The notes under the pieces are model-generated. The model worked only from the letters and a program-made list of their open reading frames with translations, made no database searches and was not told where the DNA came from. This document shows, piece by piece, positions 36,257-46,470 of a DNA stretch of 64,000 nucleotides; the stretch's first letter is position 1, and every line of letters starts with the position of its first letter. The position numbers were made by a program, and so were the translations under genes. This DNA comes from an uncultured Pseudogracilibacillus sp. GTDB lineage: Bacteria > Bacillota > Bacilli > Bacillales > Amphibacillaceae. The stretch is from positions 1-64,000 of the forward strand of contig CALGOZ010000030.1 of assembly GCA_937960785.1 (NCBI GenBank), written 5' to 3'.

Positions 36257-38053
36257 ATGATTATTTCTGGTATTCCTCTTGAGCGAACAAACCAACCATC
36301 AGAAGGAAAGCTTGTTCTACGTGATGGGCAAGTTGCTTTAGGGAAAGTGACAAAAATTTATCCGAACAATCGAGCAGAAGTACAAATCGGCGCCCATCGT
36401 ATCGTTGCCCAAATTGATACACCATTAGCAGTAGGTGAACGTTATATTTTCCAAGTTGATCAGAAAAGTGATCAACTAGTTCATTTACGGGTCTTAGGCA
36501 CCTATAGCCAGGAAATGAACGAAGCGTCTATACGTGCCCTTCTACAACAGTTACAAATCCGCATAACCGATTCAGCTGTCCAATTTGTAAAATCGTTAGT
36601 TAGCGAACGGATTCCCTTTAATCGAACGGAATTATCCCAAGCATTGCAATTGTTGAACTCATTAAGCAAACTTGAAAATGCACCTTCAATTATAAAAGAG
36701 ATGCTCCAACAGCGAATTCCTCTTTCGGAAAATATTGCACGAGCTCTTCTTTCATATAGAAACGGTCAATTTTCCTCGACGATGGAAAAAGCTTTACAAC
36801 AAATCGGAACTTTACCGTCATCACCAAATGTAACAAGACTTCAATCGACGTTAAGTAGTTTAATACAGTCCCCATTAACGCAGGAGTTACAAAATTTGGC
36901 ACCACGCGAAGGACAACAACTACTACAAACGCTACAACTATTCCGTTTGAATATCGATATAAATGATCAAGTGAACCCTTCAGGTAGTCGAGGAGTAACT
37001 TCGGATTTTTCAGGACGCACAAATATAAACGAACGATTACTTTCTTTATTATCGCATCTGGTAGAACGTCCTGAAGTAAGGACTTCAATACTTAATTTAA
37101 CTGAAAATTATACCGCTTTAAAGCGGGTGGCCACATCAATCGGTTATGATTTTGAGCTTACTAGTCGTTCTTCGCTAACCAAACCAGAGTATACAGTTTT
37201 ACAACAACGGATTAGTAGCGATTTATTACCTTTATTGCCGAAACAGCTACAAGAATCAATTCGGCCATTATTACAGACAAACACCGAAAATTCCTTTAAC
37301 CAATTACGAGCACTCATCCAGAGTTTAGCGAATAATCATCTATATACGTTATTGCTAGAATCTGTACTGAATCATGAAGCTAGGACCGAACGAAACGATA
37401 CTTTATTACCACAACAGTTTTTATTACATGCAAAACAAGTACTCCAGAGTTTAGGAGTAGCAAATGAGTCTATGCTACGTCATACGACATCCCAAGCCGA
37501 ACAAATACCGCTACAAATCCCGATGATTAATGAAACAATTAAAGCGTTGTTGTTGAATATTGTGCAGGAAGAACGCACCCCACTTGAAAATGTCCAGCAG
37601 TTAGTTCATTATATTAATGGGCTACAATTACAAACAAGGGAAGAGAACTCATTATTATACGCCCAACTACAATTACCTGGTGAGAAAATTGGTTTACCAA
37701 CAGACTTATTCTTACAGTTTGAAGGTAAAAAAACCGATAACGATGAAATAGATACATCCTTTTGTCGAATTCTTTTCTTTCTTCATTTACATCATATAAA
37801 AGATACCGTAATCGATATGCACGTTCAAAAACGTGTCATTACATTAACGGTATATAACGATTATTACAATCCATTGGCTAAAATGATGGAACCCTTTAGA
37901 CAAAGGCTAGCTGAAGGCCTCGATAGGATTGATTATCGTCTTTCAAATGTACGCTTTAAACCGTTAGAAGAACGAGGAAAATCTTCTAACAATGAGCAAA
38001 AAGCAAGTCCAGTAGTTACGACTAGGCAAGAAGGGTTTGATATACGTATATGA
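36257..38053 (+). CDS. ylqG: YlqG-like protein, possible FliK-related
   Basis: 598 aa, Gln- and Leu-rich, no signal peptide or TM. Position between rnhB and ylqH identifies it as YlqG, a protein of unknown function. An N-terminal beta-rich region (about 20-90) is followed by long helical stretches. The C-terminal part (about 480-585), with alternating hydrophobics and IDMHVQKRVITLTVYND then RLSNVRFKPL, looks like the FliK hook-length domain, a weak resemblance judged by eye. The ATG at 36257 is preceded by AAAGGGGTG. It overlaps ylqH by 4 bp. Confidence 0.75.
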   Translation: MIISGIPLERTNQPSEGKLVLRDGQVALGKVTKIYPNNRAEVQIGAHRIVAQIDTPLAVGERYIFQVDQKSDQLVHLRVLGTYSQEMNEASIRALLQQLQIRITDSAVQFVKSLVSERIPFNRTELSQALQLLNSLSKLENAPSIIKEMLQQRIPLSENIARALLSYRNGQFSSTMEKALQQIGTLPSSPNVTRLQSTLSSLIQSPLTQELQNLAPREGQQLLQTLQLFRLNIDINDQVNPSGSRGVTSDFSGRTNINERLLSLLSHLVERPEVRTSILNLTENYTALKRVATSIGYDFELTSRSSLTKPEYTVLQQRISSDLLPLLPKQLQESIRPLLQTNTENSFNQLRALIQSLANNHLYTLLLESVLNHEARTERNDTLLPQQFLLHAKQVLQSLGVANESMLRHTTSQAEQIPLQIPMINETIKALLLNIVQEERTPLENVQQLVHYINGLQLQTREENSLLYAQLQLPGEKIGLPTDLFLQFEGKKTDNDEIDTSFCRILFFLHLHHIKDTVIDMHVQKRVITLTVYNDYYNPLAKMMEPFRQRLAEGLDRIDYRLSNVRFKPLEERGKSSNNEQKASPVVTTRQEGFDIRI

Positions 38054-38322
38054 AGGATAAACGTAAACAAGCAGCTGCACTAACCTACGACCAACAAGCG
38101 AATGAGCCTCCTCGGGTAAGTGCCTTAGGAAAGGGGAAAGTTGCCGAAAATATTATCGAAAAAGCAAAAGACTACGATGTACCAATTGTCGAAGACCCTT
38201 CCCTAGTAGAACTGTTAAGCACGTTAAATATAAATGAAACAATCCCTGAGGAGTTATATGAAGCTGTAGCAGAAGTTTTCGCCTTTATTTATCGGCTTGA
38301 TCAACGCCATAAATCATCATAA
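38050..38322 (+). CDS. ylqH: YlqH, FlhB C-terminal domain homologue
   Basis: 90 aa, soluble. It matches the cytoplasmic C-terminus of the flagellar export protein FlhB: PRVSALGKGKVAENI, then NVPIVE-like DVPIVEDPSLVELLSTLNINETIPEEL-type sequence, and a final YRLDQ. The self-cleavage motif NPTH of FlhB is missing; ALTYDQQANEPPR occupies the place. Stand-alone FlhB-C proteins (FlhX/YlqH) are known in Firmicutes but their role is not settled. ATGA overlap with ylqG implies the two act together. Confidence 0.88.
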   Translation: MKDKRKQAAALTYDQQANEPPRVSALGKGKVAENIIEKAKDYDVPIVEDPSLVELLSTLNINETIPEELYEAVAEVFAFIYRLDQRHKSS

Positions 38323-38421
38323 TTGATTATCGGCGTATATTCATATATCTTATTCTTTGTGTAATAGTGAACTTTTTATTACAATAATAGTGTATTGAAT
38401 TTTTAAAATGGAGGATTAGGG

Positions 38422-39585
38422 ATGAACATTCATGAGTATCAAAGTAAAGATCTGTTAAGAGAATACGGAGTCAACGTTCCACGTGGTTACGTTGCGTATT
38501 CTGTCGAAGAAGCTGTCGAAAATGCTAAGAAGCTCGATAGCGATGTCACAGTTGTTAAAGCACAAATCCATGCAGGAGGAAGAGGTAAAGCAGGCGGTGT
38601 AAAAATTGCCAAAAACCTCGAAGAAGTAGAAAAATATGCGGATGAGATCTTAGGTAAAGTACTCGTTACTCCACAAACTGGACCTGAAGGTAAAGAGGTT
38701 AAGCGTCTCTTAATCGAAGAAGGTTCAAACATTGATAAAGAATACTACATCGGATTAGTGTTAGACCGTCAGACTTCCCGTGTAGTATTAATGGGTTCTG
38801 AAGAAGGCGGAATGGAGATTGAAGAAGTTGCCGCTGAATCACCGGAGAAAATTTTTAAAGAAGTAGTTGATCCGACAGTAGGCTTAACTGGATTCCAAGC
38901 ACGTCGCTTAGCTTTCAATTTAAATTTCCCGAATGAAGTAATTAACAAAGTTGCAAAATTATTATTAAATTTATATAAAGCTTTCGTCGAAAATGATTGT
39001 ATGATTGCCGAAATTAACCCACTCGTTACGACGAAAGAAAACGAAGTAGTTGCACTCGATGCGAAAATTAACTTCGACGAAAACGCACTATACCGTCAGC
39101 CTCAAATCGTCGAGCTCCGTGATTTAGATGAAGAAGATCCGAACGAAATCGAAGCATCTAAACACGATTTAAGTTATATTCAGCTCGATGGTAATATCGG
39201 ATGTATGGTTAATGGTGCTGGTCTTGCTATGGCAACGATGGATATCATTAAGTACCACGGCGGTAACCCAGCGAACTTCTTAGATGTCGGTGGTGATGCG
39301 ACAGCGGAAAAAGTTGCTGAAGCGTTCAAAATTATTTTATCTGACGATGATGTAAAGGGTATTTTAGTAAATGTGTTCGGTGGAATTATGAAGTGTGATA
39401 ATATCGCCGCAGGTATTATTGAAGCGACAAAACAATTAGGCTTAGAAATTCCACTCGTCGTTCGTTTAGAGGGTACAAACGTTGAGTTAGGTAAGAAGAT
39501 GTTAGAGGAATCAGGTTTAAATATCGTTGCAGCCGACTCAATGGATGATGGTGCTGAGAAGATCGTTAACTTAGTTAACCAGTAA
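38422..39585 (+). CDS. sucC: Succinyl-CoA synthetase beta subunit
   Basis: 387 aa ATP-grasp enzyme of the TCA cycle making succinate, ATP and Co[21 protein letters not shown] start, [12 protein letters not shown] nucleotide loop and GGIMKCD / NIAAGIIEA CoA-side motifs are present. TGGAGGATTAGGG precedes the ATG. sucD follows after 58 bp. Confidence 0.97.
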   Translation: MNIHEYQSKDLLREYGVNVPRGYVAYSVEEAVENAKKLDSDVTVVKAQIHAGGRGKAGGVKIAKNLEEVEKYADEILGKVLVTPQTGPEGKEVKRLLIEEGSNIDKEYYIGLVLDRQTSRVVLMGSEEGGMEIEEVAAESPEKIFKEVVDPTVGLTGFQARRLAFNLNFPNEVINKVAKLLLNLYKAFVENDCMIAEINPLVTTKENEVVALDAKINFDENALYRQPQIVELRDLDEEDPNEIEASKHDLSYIQLDGNIGCMVNGAGLAMATMDIIKYHGGNPANFLDVGGDATAEKVAEAFKIILSDDDVKGILVNVFGGIMKCDNIAAGIIEATKQLGLEIPLVVRLEGTNVELGKKMLEESGLNIVAADSMDDGAEKIVNLVNQ

Positions 39586-39643
39586 TGACAATTAGTCCAA
39601 TAGAAAGTCTAAAATATGAAGAATAGCTGAAAGGACGTCGAAA

Positions 39644-40546
39644 ATGAGTATTTATGTAAATAAAGATACGAAAGTTATTGTACAAGGTATTACCGGTTCA
39701 GCCGGCTTAGACCATACAAAACAAATGTTAGAATACGGCACAAAAATTGTCGGGGGTGTAACTCCGACTCGCGGTGGGACAGAAGTTTTAGGTGTGCCAG
39801 TTTTCAACACTGTAGAAGAAGCAGTGAAGGAGACCGGTGCAACAGTATCGATTATTTTCGTTCCTGCTCCTTTTGCTGCGGATGCAATTATGGAAGCAGT
39901 CGATGCTGAATTAGATATGGTAATTTGTATTACAGAACACATTCCTATTGCCGATATGGTAAAAGTGAAAAAGTATATGGAAGGAAAGAAGACACGCCTC
40001 TTAGGACCGAACTGTCCTGGTATTATTACTGCTGAGGAAACGAAGATTGGAATTATGCCAGGCTATATCCATAAAAAAGGTCATATCGGAGTCGTTTCTC
40101 GCTCTGGAACGTTAACGTATGAAGCTGTTCATCAGTTAACACAGGCAGGTTACGGTCAGACTACAGCGATCGGAATCGGTGGAGACCCAATTAACGGGAC
40201 ATCTTTCATCGATGCATTAAAAGCGTTCAACGAAGACCCAGAAACATATGCTGTAATGATGATTGGTGAAATTGGAGGTACAGCCGAAGAAGAAGCGGCA
40301 CAGTGGGTGAAAGAAAATATGGACAAACCAGTTGCCGGCTTTATTGGTGGAGCAACAGCACCTCCAGGAAAGCGTATGGGTCATGCGGGTGCAATTATCT
40401 CCGGTGGCGAAGGAACAGCTGATGAGAAAAAACGTGTCATGAGTGAGTGTGGCATTAAAGTAGCAGAATCACCAGCAGAGATGGGTAGCACAATGATTGA
40501 ATTACTTAAAGAACATGGCATTGCAGAAAAATGTAAAACTCACTAA
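39644..40546 (+). CDS. sucD: Succinyl-CoA synthetase alpha subunit
   Basis: 300 aa. Binds CoA at the N-terminal Rossmann fold (VQGITGSAG) and carries the phosphohistidine H247 in [10 protein letters not shown]. Its presence with sucC shows that the organism runs at least part of an oxidative TCA cycle. A terminator hairpin follows. Confidence 0.97.
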   Translation: MSIYVNKDTKVIVQGITGSAGLDHTKQMLEYGTKIVGGVTPTRGGTEVLGVPVFNTVEEAVKETGATVSIIFVPAPFAADAIMEAVDAELDMVICITEHIPIADMVKVKKYMEGKKTRLLGPNCPGIITAEETKIGIMPGYIHKKGHIGVVSRSGTLTYEAVHQLTQAGYGQTTAIGIGGDPINGTSFIDALKAFNEDPETYAVMMIGEIGGTAEEEAAQWVKENMDKPVAGFIGGATAPPGKRMGHAGAIISGGEGTADEKKRVMSECGIKVAESPAEMGSTMIELLKEHGIAEKCKTH

Positions 40547-40553
40547 ATAGAGC

Positions 40554-40592
40554 AAAGGAAGGAGCGACTTTATGTCGCCTCTTCCTTTACTT
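40554..40592 (+). terminator. Terminator after sucD
   Basis: AAAGGAAGGAGCGAC and GTCGCCTCTTCCTTT pair almost fully around TTTAT; the tail is ACTTTC, so it is strong in stem but weak in U-run. Confidence 0.7.
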
Positions 40593-40612
40593 TCATAAAG
40601 GAGTGAATATAC

Positions 40613-41500
40613 TTGGAACATAAAAGAAAGCGGTTACTAATGTTACATCATTTACCGAGTATTTCTCGATCTATCTTACGTCGAATGCTTGCTCATGATA
40701 AAACATTGCGAAAAATCTTCACATTAAACCCTCAACAATTAAGTGAACTTCTCTCAATACCCTTCGATCGTGCGCTTCATATTTATAAAGAAATTCACGA
40801 TGATAAAATACATTCAACTAACGAACGTCAATTACGCCAAATTAAGACTATTACAATTATTGATGAAAAATATCCCGCTTTATTAAAACAAATAGCCGAC
40901 CCACCCTTAGTCCTTTATTGCCAAGGAAATATGAAACTATTTTCGCAAATCCCATCGATTAGTGTAATTGGTACCCGTTCTCCATCAAGGGAAGGGCCTC
41001 AAAAGCTACATTATATTGTTACACCATTAATTGAACAAAATTGGACGATCGTTAGTGGTCTAGCCTACGGAATCGATCGCCTTGCTCATGAATTGACGTT
41101 ACGTTATAAAGGTGATACAATCGCAGTTCTTGGAAGCGGGTTTAATCATATATATCCAAAAGAGCATAAGGAATTGTATGAACGAATAGCTACTGAGGGA
41201 CTTGTAGTTACTGAATATCCCCCTAATCAACGAGCACGGAAATATCACTTTCCTGAACGGAACCGGATTATAAGCGGTCTTACAAAAGCGACGTTAGTAA
41301 TTGAAGCCGAAGAACGAAGTGGTACGAATATAACTGTCGACTTTGCCTTAGAACAGGGAAGAGAAGTGTACGCGGTACCAGGGTCGATTTTGCATTCAAA
41401 AGCAAAAGGATGCCATCGCATGATTCAGGAGGGAGCAAAGTTAGTAATGGAAGCAAAAGATATATTAGAAGACTATGAACAATTTACATTTTTACTGTAA
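40613..41500 (+). CDS. dprA: DNA processing protein DprA (Smf)
   Basis: 295 aa (B. subtilis 297). DprA loads RecA on incoming single-stranded DNA in transformation. The extended Rossmann domain has ISVIGTRSPSREG, VSGLAYGIDRLAH, VLGSGFNHIYPKEH and RNRIISGL. The TTG start has AAAGGAGTG upstream. A helical N-terminal domain (1-75) precedes it. The usual order dprA-topA is kept. Confidence 0.95.
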   Translation: MEHKRKRLLMLHHLPSISRSILRRMLAHDKTLRKIFTLNPQQLSELLSIPFDRALHIYKEIHDDKIHSTNERQLRQIKTITIIDEKYPALLKQIADPPLVLYCQGNMKLFSQIPSISVIGTRSPSREGPQKLHYIVTPLIEQNWTIVSGLAYGIDRLAHELTLRYKGDTIAVLGSGFNHIYPKEHKELYERIATEGLVVTEYPPNQRARKYHFPERNRIISGLTKATLVIEAEERSGTNITVDFALEQGREVYAVPGSILHSKAKGCHRMIQEGAKLVMEAKDILEDYEQFTFLL

Positions 41501-41536
41501 AATACAGTTAGTTTTTGCTGTTTTTAGTCGCTATAT

Positions 41537-41565
41537 TTGACAAAGTCATTATATCTTCTTACTAT
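41537..41565 (+). promoter_or_regulatory. SigA promoter P1 of topA
   Basis: Perfect TTGACA, a 17-bp spacer and TACTAT, in the 164-bp dprA-topA gap. Confidence 0.65.
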
Positions 41566-41587
41566 AAGTGAAGATTTATTTTACAAG

Positions 41588-41615
41588 TTTGCATAGATTA
41601 AGAATAGTATATAAT
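41588..41615 (+). promoter_or_regulatory. Possible SigA promoter P2 of topA
   Basis: TTTGCA, a 16-bp spacer and a perfect TATAAT, 50 bp upstream of topA. Two promoters for topA would fit supercoiling-sensitive control, which is inference. Confidence 0.45.
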
Positions 41616-41664
41616 TCCATTCAAGGATGAAAACAAACGACCTCAATACATAGGAGGAAAATAA

Positions 41665-43743
41665 ATGTCCGATTATTTAGTTATTGTAGAATCGCCAGCG
41701 AAAGCCAAAACAATCGAACGTTATTTAGGAAAAAAGTATAAAGTAAAAGCATCGATGGGACACGTCAGAGATTTGCCAAAAAGTCAAATGGGTGTCGATG
41801 TTGAAAACAATTACAAACCGAAGTATATAACCATACGTGGAAAAGGTGAAACATTAAAAAAATTACGCCGCGAAGCGAAAAAAGCAAAAGAAGTATATCT
41901 CGCAGCGGACCCGGATCGCGAAGGGGAAGCAATCGCTTGGCATTTAGCCCAAGCATTAAAAATGGACTTAGATTCAAAATGTCGCGTCGTCTTTAACGAA
42001 ATTACGAAGGATGCGGTTAAAGAATCGTTTAAAAGCCCTCGAAAAATCGACTATAATTTAGTCGATGCCCAACAAGCAAGGCGTATACTCGACCGTCTTG
42101 TCGGTTATAACATAAGTCCACTTTTATGGAAAAAGGTAAAAAAAGGTTTAAGTGCCGGTCGAGTTCAGTCGGTAGCAGTAAAGATGATTATCGACCGAGA
42201 AAAAGAAATTCAAAATTTTAAACCAGAGGAATATTGGTCAATTGAATCGAAGTTTTTAAAGAATAAAAGTGAATTTACCGGTAAATTTTATGGAGTAAAG
42301 GGTAAGAAAAAAGATTTAAAAACAGAATCTGATGTAAAAGAAATTACTTCCTTGTTAGAAGGAAATGAATTTACCGTAACGAAGGTAAACAAACGGGAGC
42401 GTCGGCGTAATCCAGCGAATCCATTTATTACGTCGACCTTGCAACAAGAAGCAGCAAGAAAGTTGAACTTTAGGGCGCGGAAAACGATGATGGTAGCCCA
42501 ACAATTATATGAAGGAATCGACCTAGGCCGTCAAGCTGGTGGAATTACTGGTTTAATTACGTATATGCGTACAGATTCAACCCGAGTTTCACCAACTGCT
42601 ATTGAAGAGACGAAAAATTATATTATACAAAAGTATGGCGAAACTTATGTCGGTCCAAGACGTAAGGCAAAAAATCAAGAGGGAGCCCAAGATGCTCACG
42701 AAGCAATCCGTCCAACTTCAATCGCTTTAGAACCAGCACAAATAAAAGATAAATTAACGACTGATCAATATCGATTATATAAGTTAATTTATGAACGTTT
42801 TTTAGCAAGCCAAATGGCACCAGCTGTCATGGACACGATGACGGTCCATCTCGATAATAACGGGGTAGAATTCCGAGCGACAGGATCAAAAATTAAATTC
42901 AAAGGGTTTATGGAAGTATATGTAGAAGGTACAGATCACGGCAAAAAAGAAAAAGAAACGTATTTACCTGATTTAAAAGAACAAGATATTGTCATTGCCA
43001 AAGATATTAAACCGAATCAACATTTTACCCAACCACCCCCACGTTATACGGAGGCAACTCTAGTCGGAACGATGGAAAAACAAGGAATCGGTCGACCATC
43101 AACTTACGCACCAACGCTCGATACGATTCAACGACGCGGTTATGTTGCCTTAGATAATCGTCGCTTTGTCCCAACAGAACTCGGTGAAATTGTAATCGAT
43201 ATTTTAATCGAATATTTCCCAGAGATTACAAACGTCGATTTTACAGCTTCGATGGAAAGTGATTTAGACAAGATTGAGGAAGGGGAAGTTGAATGGATTA
43301 AGATTATCGATAACTTCTATAAAGACTTTGCCATACGCCTAGAAAAAGCAGAAGAAGAGATGAAAAAAATCGAAATTAAAGATGAACCTGCAGGAATCGA
43401 TTGTGAGAAATGTGGTCATCCAATGGTTTATAAAATGGGACGCTACGGTAAATTTATCGCATGTTCGAATTTCCCTAATTGTCGTAATGCAAAACCAATC
43501 CTGAAAAAAATTGGTGTCACTTGCCCTACTTGTAAACAAGGTGAAATTGTCGAACGAAAATCGAAACGAAACCGTACATTTTACGGTTGTGAAAGGTATC
43601 CGGATTGTGAGTTTGTTTCTTGGGATAAACCAATCGCTCGTAATTGTCCAAAATGTAATGAATATTTAGTAGAAAAACGAGCACGACGAAAAGTGCAAGT
43701 TCGTTGTAGCAATTGTGATTATGAAGAAGCAGAACAGAACTAA
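41665..43743 (+). CDS. topA: DNA topoisomerase I
   Basis: 692 aa (B. subtilis 691). It relaxes negative supercoils. TOPRIM domain with [20 protein letters not shown] and [15 protein letters not shown]; catalytic Y300 in [10 protein letters not shown]; three C-terminal zinc ribbons (CEKCGHP..CSNFPNC, CPTC..CERYPDC, CPKC..CSNC). GGAGG precedes the ATG. In B. subtilis trmFO (gid) follows; here a terminator and B12 genes follow. Confidence 0.97.
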   Translation: MSDYLVIVESPAKAKTIERYLGKKYKVKASMGHVRDLPKSQMGVDVENNYKPKYITIRGKGETLKKLRREAKKAKEVYLAADPDREGEAIAWHLAQALKMDLDSKCRVVFNEITKDAVKESFKSPRKIDYNLVDAQQARRILDRLVGYNISPLLWKKVKKGLSAGRVQSVAVKMIIDREKEIQNFKPEEYWSIESKFLKNKSEFTGKFYGVKGKKKDLKTESDVKEITSLLEGNEFTVTKVNKRERRRNPANPFITSTLQQEAARKLNFRARKTMMVAQQLYEGIDLGRQAGGITGLITYMRTDSTRVSPTAIEETKNYIIQKYGETYVGPRRKAKNQEGAQDAHEAIRPTSIALEPAQIKDKLTTDQYRLYKLIYERFLASQMAPAVMDTMTVHLDNNGVEFRATGSKIKFKGFMEVYVEGTDHGKKEKETYLPDLKEQDIVIAKDIKPNQHFTQPPPRYTEATLVGTMEKQGIGRPSTYAPTLDTIQRRGYVALDNRRFVPTELGEIVIDILIEYFPEITNVDFTASMESDLDKIEEGEVEWIKIIDNFYKDFAIRLEKAEEEMKKIEIKDEPAGIDCEKCGHPMVYKMGRYGKFIACSNFPNCRNAKPILKKIGVTCPTCKQGEIVERKSKRNRTFYGCERYPDCEFVSWDKPIARNCPKCNEYLVEKRARRKVQVRCSNCDYEEAEQN

Positions 43744-43765
43744 AAATGAACTAATTTTAAAAGTT

Positions 43766-43806
43766 TGTAACTAGTGACATAGCACATCACTAGTTACAGC
43801 TTTTTT
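43766..43806 (+). terminator. Terminator after topA
   Basis: Perfect 12-bp inverted repeat TGTAACTAGTGA / TCACTAGTTACA, then GC and six T. Confidence 0.9.
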
Positions 43807-43850
43807 AATTTTATATACTTTATAGTAAAATAAATCAAATGGGGTATTAT

Positions 43851-44429
43851 ATGTTAACATTGTATGTATTACGTCATGGAGAAACGGAATGGAATGTGGT
43901 CAATCGCATTCAAGGCAGTAAAGATGCTCCACTTACTGAACAAGGGAAGGACGATATAAAGAATATAGCGCCCAAAATAGCGGATCTGACTTTACAATCA
44001 GTTTATGTAAGTCCGAGCTTGCGAACGCAAAATACCGTTAAATTGCTCCGATTATCCGCACCTTTTCAGTTAGATGAACGAATTCGTGAGATGTATCTCG
44101 GTCCCTTTGAAGGATTAACTTGGGAAGAAATAAAACGTAAAGATTCGGAGGCTTACGAAGCATATTGGTACCATCCACAAAAATTCCAACATCCATCAAC
44201 TGAAAGCTTTGTCGATGTACAAAGACGGGTAGAATCTTTCTTACAACATATTGAAAAAAACTATCAATCAGGAAACATATTAGTCATCACCCATGGTGTA
44301 ATTATTAAAATAATGCAATTACTACTTGAAGAAAAATCCCTCATTCACTTATGGGATACACCTCATGTAAAAGGTGGTACTTTATTACGTTTTACAATGG
44401 ATCGAAATAGGAATAAACAAATCAAATAA
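43851..44429 (+). CDS. cobC: Histidine phosphatase, probable alpha-ribazole phosphatase CobC
   Basis: 192 aa member of the phosphoglycerate-mutase-like family. The RHG motif LRHGETEWN has phosphohistidine H9, with a second catalytic His in VITHGVII. Family members have many substrates. Assignment to CobC (dephosphorylation of alpha-ribazole-5'-P or cobalamin-5'-P) rests on the neighbours cbiB and cobD. TGGGGT precedes the ATG at 43851; the ATG at 43839 is further from any ribosome site. It starts a rightward cluster of three genes. Confidence 0.75.
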   Translation: MLTLYVLRHGETEWNVVNRIQGSKDAPLTEQGKDDIKNIAPKIADLTLQSVYVSPSLRTQNTVKLLRLSAPFQLDERIREMYLGPFEGLTWEEIKRKDSEAYEAYWYHPQKFQHPSTESFVDVQRRVESFLQHIEKNYQSGNILVITHGVIIKIMQLLLEEKSLIHLWDTPHVKGGTLLRFTMDRNRNKQIK

Positions 44430-44450
44430 TGGTGAAAAGGACATTCAATA

Positions 44451-45428
44451 ATGAAACATATAATCGCTCTCATACTTGCTTATATTATTGATCTTGTGAT
44501 TGGCGATCCAAAAACTTGGCCCCATCCTGTTAAAGGTTTCGGAAAATTAATTTATTTTTTTGAGAACAAATTTAATCAAAACAATTACCGGCGTTTAAAA
44601 GGTACGATAATCGTTATCATATTAGCGATTAATTTATTTTTGCTAACTTTTTTTGTCGTGTATTTTGCATATAAAATTCATTGGGGTGTTGGCATTGTAA
44701 TAGAAGCAATGATTATTGCAACGACAATTGCACAAAAGAGTTTAACCGAAGCAGCTTTAGACGTATACGAGCCGTTGCAACAGCATAATCTTTTTCTTGC
44801 TAGGAAGAAATTGGGTGAAATCGTTAGTCGAGATACTGCAACATTAGGAGAGGAAGAGATCGTTCGTGGAACGATAGAAACCGTCGCTGAAAATACGAGT
44901 GATGGTTTTACGGCTCCGTTATTTTGGGCAGTGATAGTAGGAGCTCCTGGAGCTATTTTTTATCGTTTTGTCAATACGTGTGATTCAATGATAGGGTATA
45001 AAAGTGATCGGTATAAGGATTTCGGCTGGTTTGCGGCGAAATTAGATGATGTGATTAATTATATTCCTGCCCGCCTTACCGCATTTATTATAGCTTTTTT
45101 CAATAAGAGAAAGCTTAAGATTACCTTCTGTTCTTTATGGACATCAATTCACAAGGATGCCAAAAGCCATGTAAGTCCTAATAGTGGTTATTTAGAAGCG
45201 ACCTTTGCTTATTTACTACAAGTACAATTAGGTGGTCCTAACCTTTATAAGGGAAATGTATATGAAAGAGCAACGATGGGTACAGATGTAACAAATGCGC
45301 AACTTTTAACAGCGGTTAAAATAACCGAGGCTCTTTATTTGTTAAAACAAGCTGCAGTTCTGTTGCTTGTATTCTATTTGTTCGGGGGGATACTCATTGA
45401 TTTTACCATTCCATGGCTCAAACCCTAA
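44451..45428 (+). CDS. cbiB: Adenosylcobinamide-phosphate synthase CbiB
   Basis: 325 aa polytopic membrane protein. CbiB (CobD in aerobic nomenclature) joins (R)-1-aminopropan-2-ol phosphate to adenosylcobyric acid, making adenosylcobinamide phosphate. The N-terminal LAYIIDLVIGDPKTWPHPV, VSRDTATLGEEEIVRGTIE, ENTSDGFTAPLFWA and YKSDRYKDFGWFAAKLDDV are hallmark segments. Several hydrophobic helices span about 1-20, 45-70, 75-100, 160-180 and 295-320. AAAGGAC precedes the ATG. The end overlaps cobD by 32 bp. Confidence 0.93.
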   Translation: MKHIIALILAYIIDLVIGDPKTWPHPVKGFGKLIYFFENKFNQNNYRRLKGTIIVIILAINLFLLTFFVVYFAYKIHWGVGIVIEAMIIATTIAQKSLTEAALDVYEPLQQHNLFLARKKLGEIVSRDTATLGEEEIVRGTIETVAENTSDGFTAPLFWAVIVGAPGAIFYRFVNTCDSMIGYKSDRYKDFGWFAAKLDDVINYIPARLTAFIIAFFNKRKLKITFCSLWTSIHKDAKSHVSPNSGYLEATFAYLLQVQLGGPNLYKGNVYERATMGTDVTNAQLLTAVKITEALYLLKQAAVLLLVFYLFGGILIDFTIPWLKP

Positions 45429-46470
45429 AGCCTTATATGAAGCTTATCAAATGGAAAAACCAGAACTAGTTATTGATTTTAGCGTTAATATAAATCCGCT
45501 CGGTTCATTACCATCTCTTCAAACGAAATGGAAAGATTGGCAACGTCTAATCTACGACTATCCAGACCCTGAAGGTTCTGATTTAAAAAAACTAATCGCT
45601 ACTAAAGAAAATTTACATAAAAATAATGTTTTATTAGGTAACGGTGGTGCGGAATTAATCGCTGTACTTGCTAATTATTTTTCGAAAAAAAGAGTCGGAA
45701 TTGTGCAGCCGGCTTTTGGCGAATATGAACGAATGGCAAAAGCGTATGAATGCCAATTAGTTCATATCGTTTTACCGGAAGAAAAATGGACTGACTTATC
45801 TCCAGTTTTTGAAAAACTTCCTTTTTTAGACGCAATCTTTTTAACAAACCCAAACAATCCGACGGGAATTACATATGATGAAAAACAGCTACATAGATTA
45901 AAAGAGCAATGTAAAAAGCATCGTTGTTATTTAATAATCGATGAAGCGTTTTATGATTTTACTGAAGGATTTACAACGTCTGCGACAAATATTACTACAA
46001 ACGAATTTGTCATTATATTACGCTCCTTAACGAAAATGTATGCAATCGCTGGCTTACGTTTAGGCTATTTACTTGCTGATCATCATTTAGTGCAGCAATT
46101 AGAAAAAAGACTTCCTTATTGGAACGTAAATGCATTAGCCCTTGAAGTAGGTAAACTTTGTGCAAAAGACGACGCATATGCCCACTCTACATCGTCCTAT
46201 ATTAAAAAAGAAAGAGAGCGAATCTTTCGCCGACTCAAACGATTAGGGTATAAATTTTCGAAAAGTGAAGTAAATTACTACTTATTACGTCATCCTAAAT
46301 TAAAAAGTCAAAACCCTTTAATCATTTATTTATTAAAACATGGGCTTGTGTCAAGGCATACGGAAAACTTTCGCGGATTAAACGGTAATTGGATTCGCCT
46401 AGCAATTAAGACAAAGAAAGAAAACGAACGGCTACTCCAATATTTACATTCATTCACAAAACTATTTTAA
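45397..46470 (+). CDS. cobD: L-threonine-O-3-phosphate decarboxylase CobD
   Basis: 357 aa PLP enzyme (class I/II aminotransferase fold). It makes (R)-1-aminopropan-2-ol phosphate, the CbiB substrate. N-terminal FHGSNPKALYEAY and VIDFSVNINPLG are typical; TNPNNPTG and the Schiff-base K213 (SLTKMYAIAGLRLGY) are present. I chose the TTG at 45397, 7-9 nt after GGGGGG, because CobD proteins start just before this HG.NP motif; the open frame extends upstream inside cbiB. Its stop overlaps the cbiZ stop tail-to-tail by 4 bp. Confidence 0.93.
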   Translation: MILPFHGSNPKALYEAYQMEKPELVIDFSVNINPLGSLPSLQTKWKDWQRLIYDYPDPEGSDLKKLIATKENLHKNNVLLGNGGAELIAVLANYFSKKRVGIVQPAFGEYERMAKAYECQLVHIVLPEEKWTDLSPVFEKLPFLDAIFLTNPNNPTGITYDEKQLHRLKEQCKKHRCYLIIDEAFYDFTEGFTTSATNITTNEFVIILRSLTKMYAIAGLRLGYLLADHHLVQQLEKRLPYWNVNALALEVGKLCAKDDAYAHSTSSYIKKERERIFRRLKRLGYKFSKSEVNYYLLRHPKLKSQNPLIIYLLKHGLVSRHTENFRGLNGNWIRLAIKTKKENERLLQYLHSFTKLF

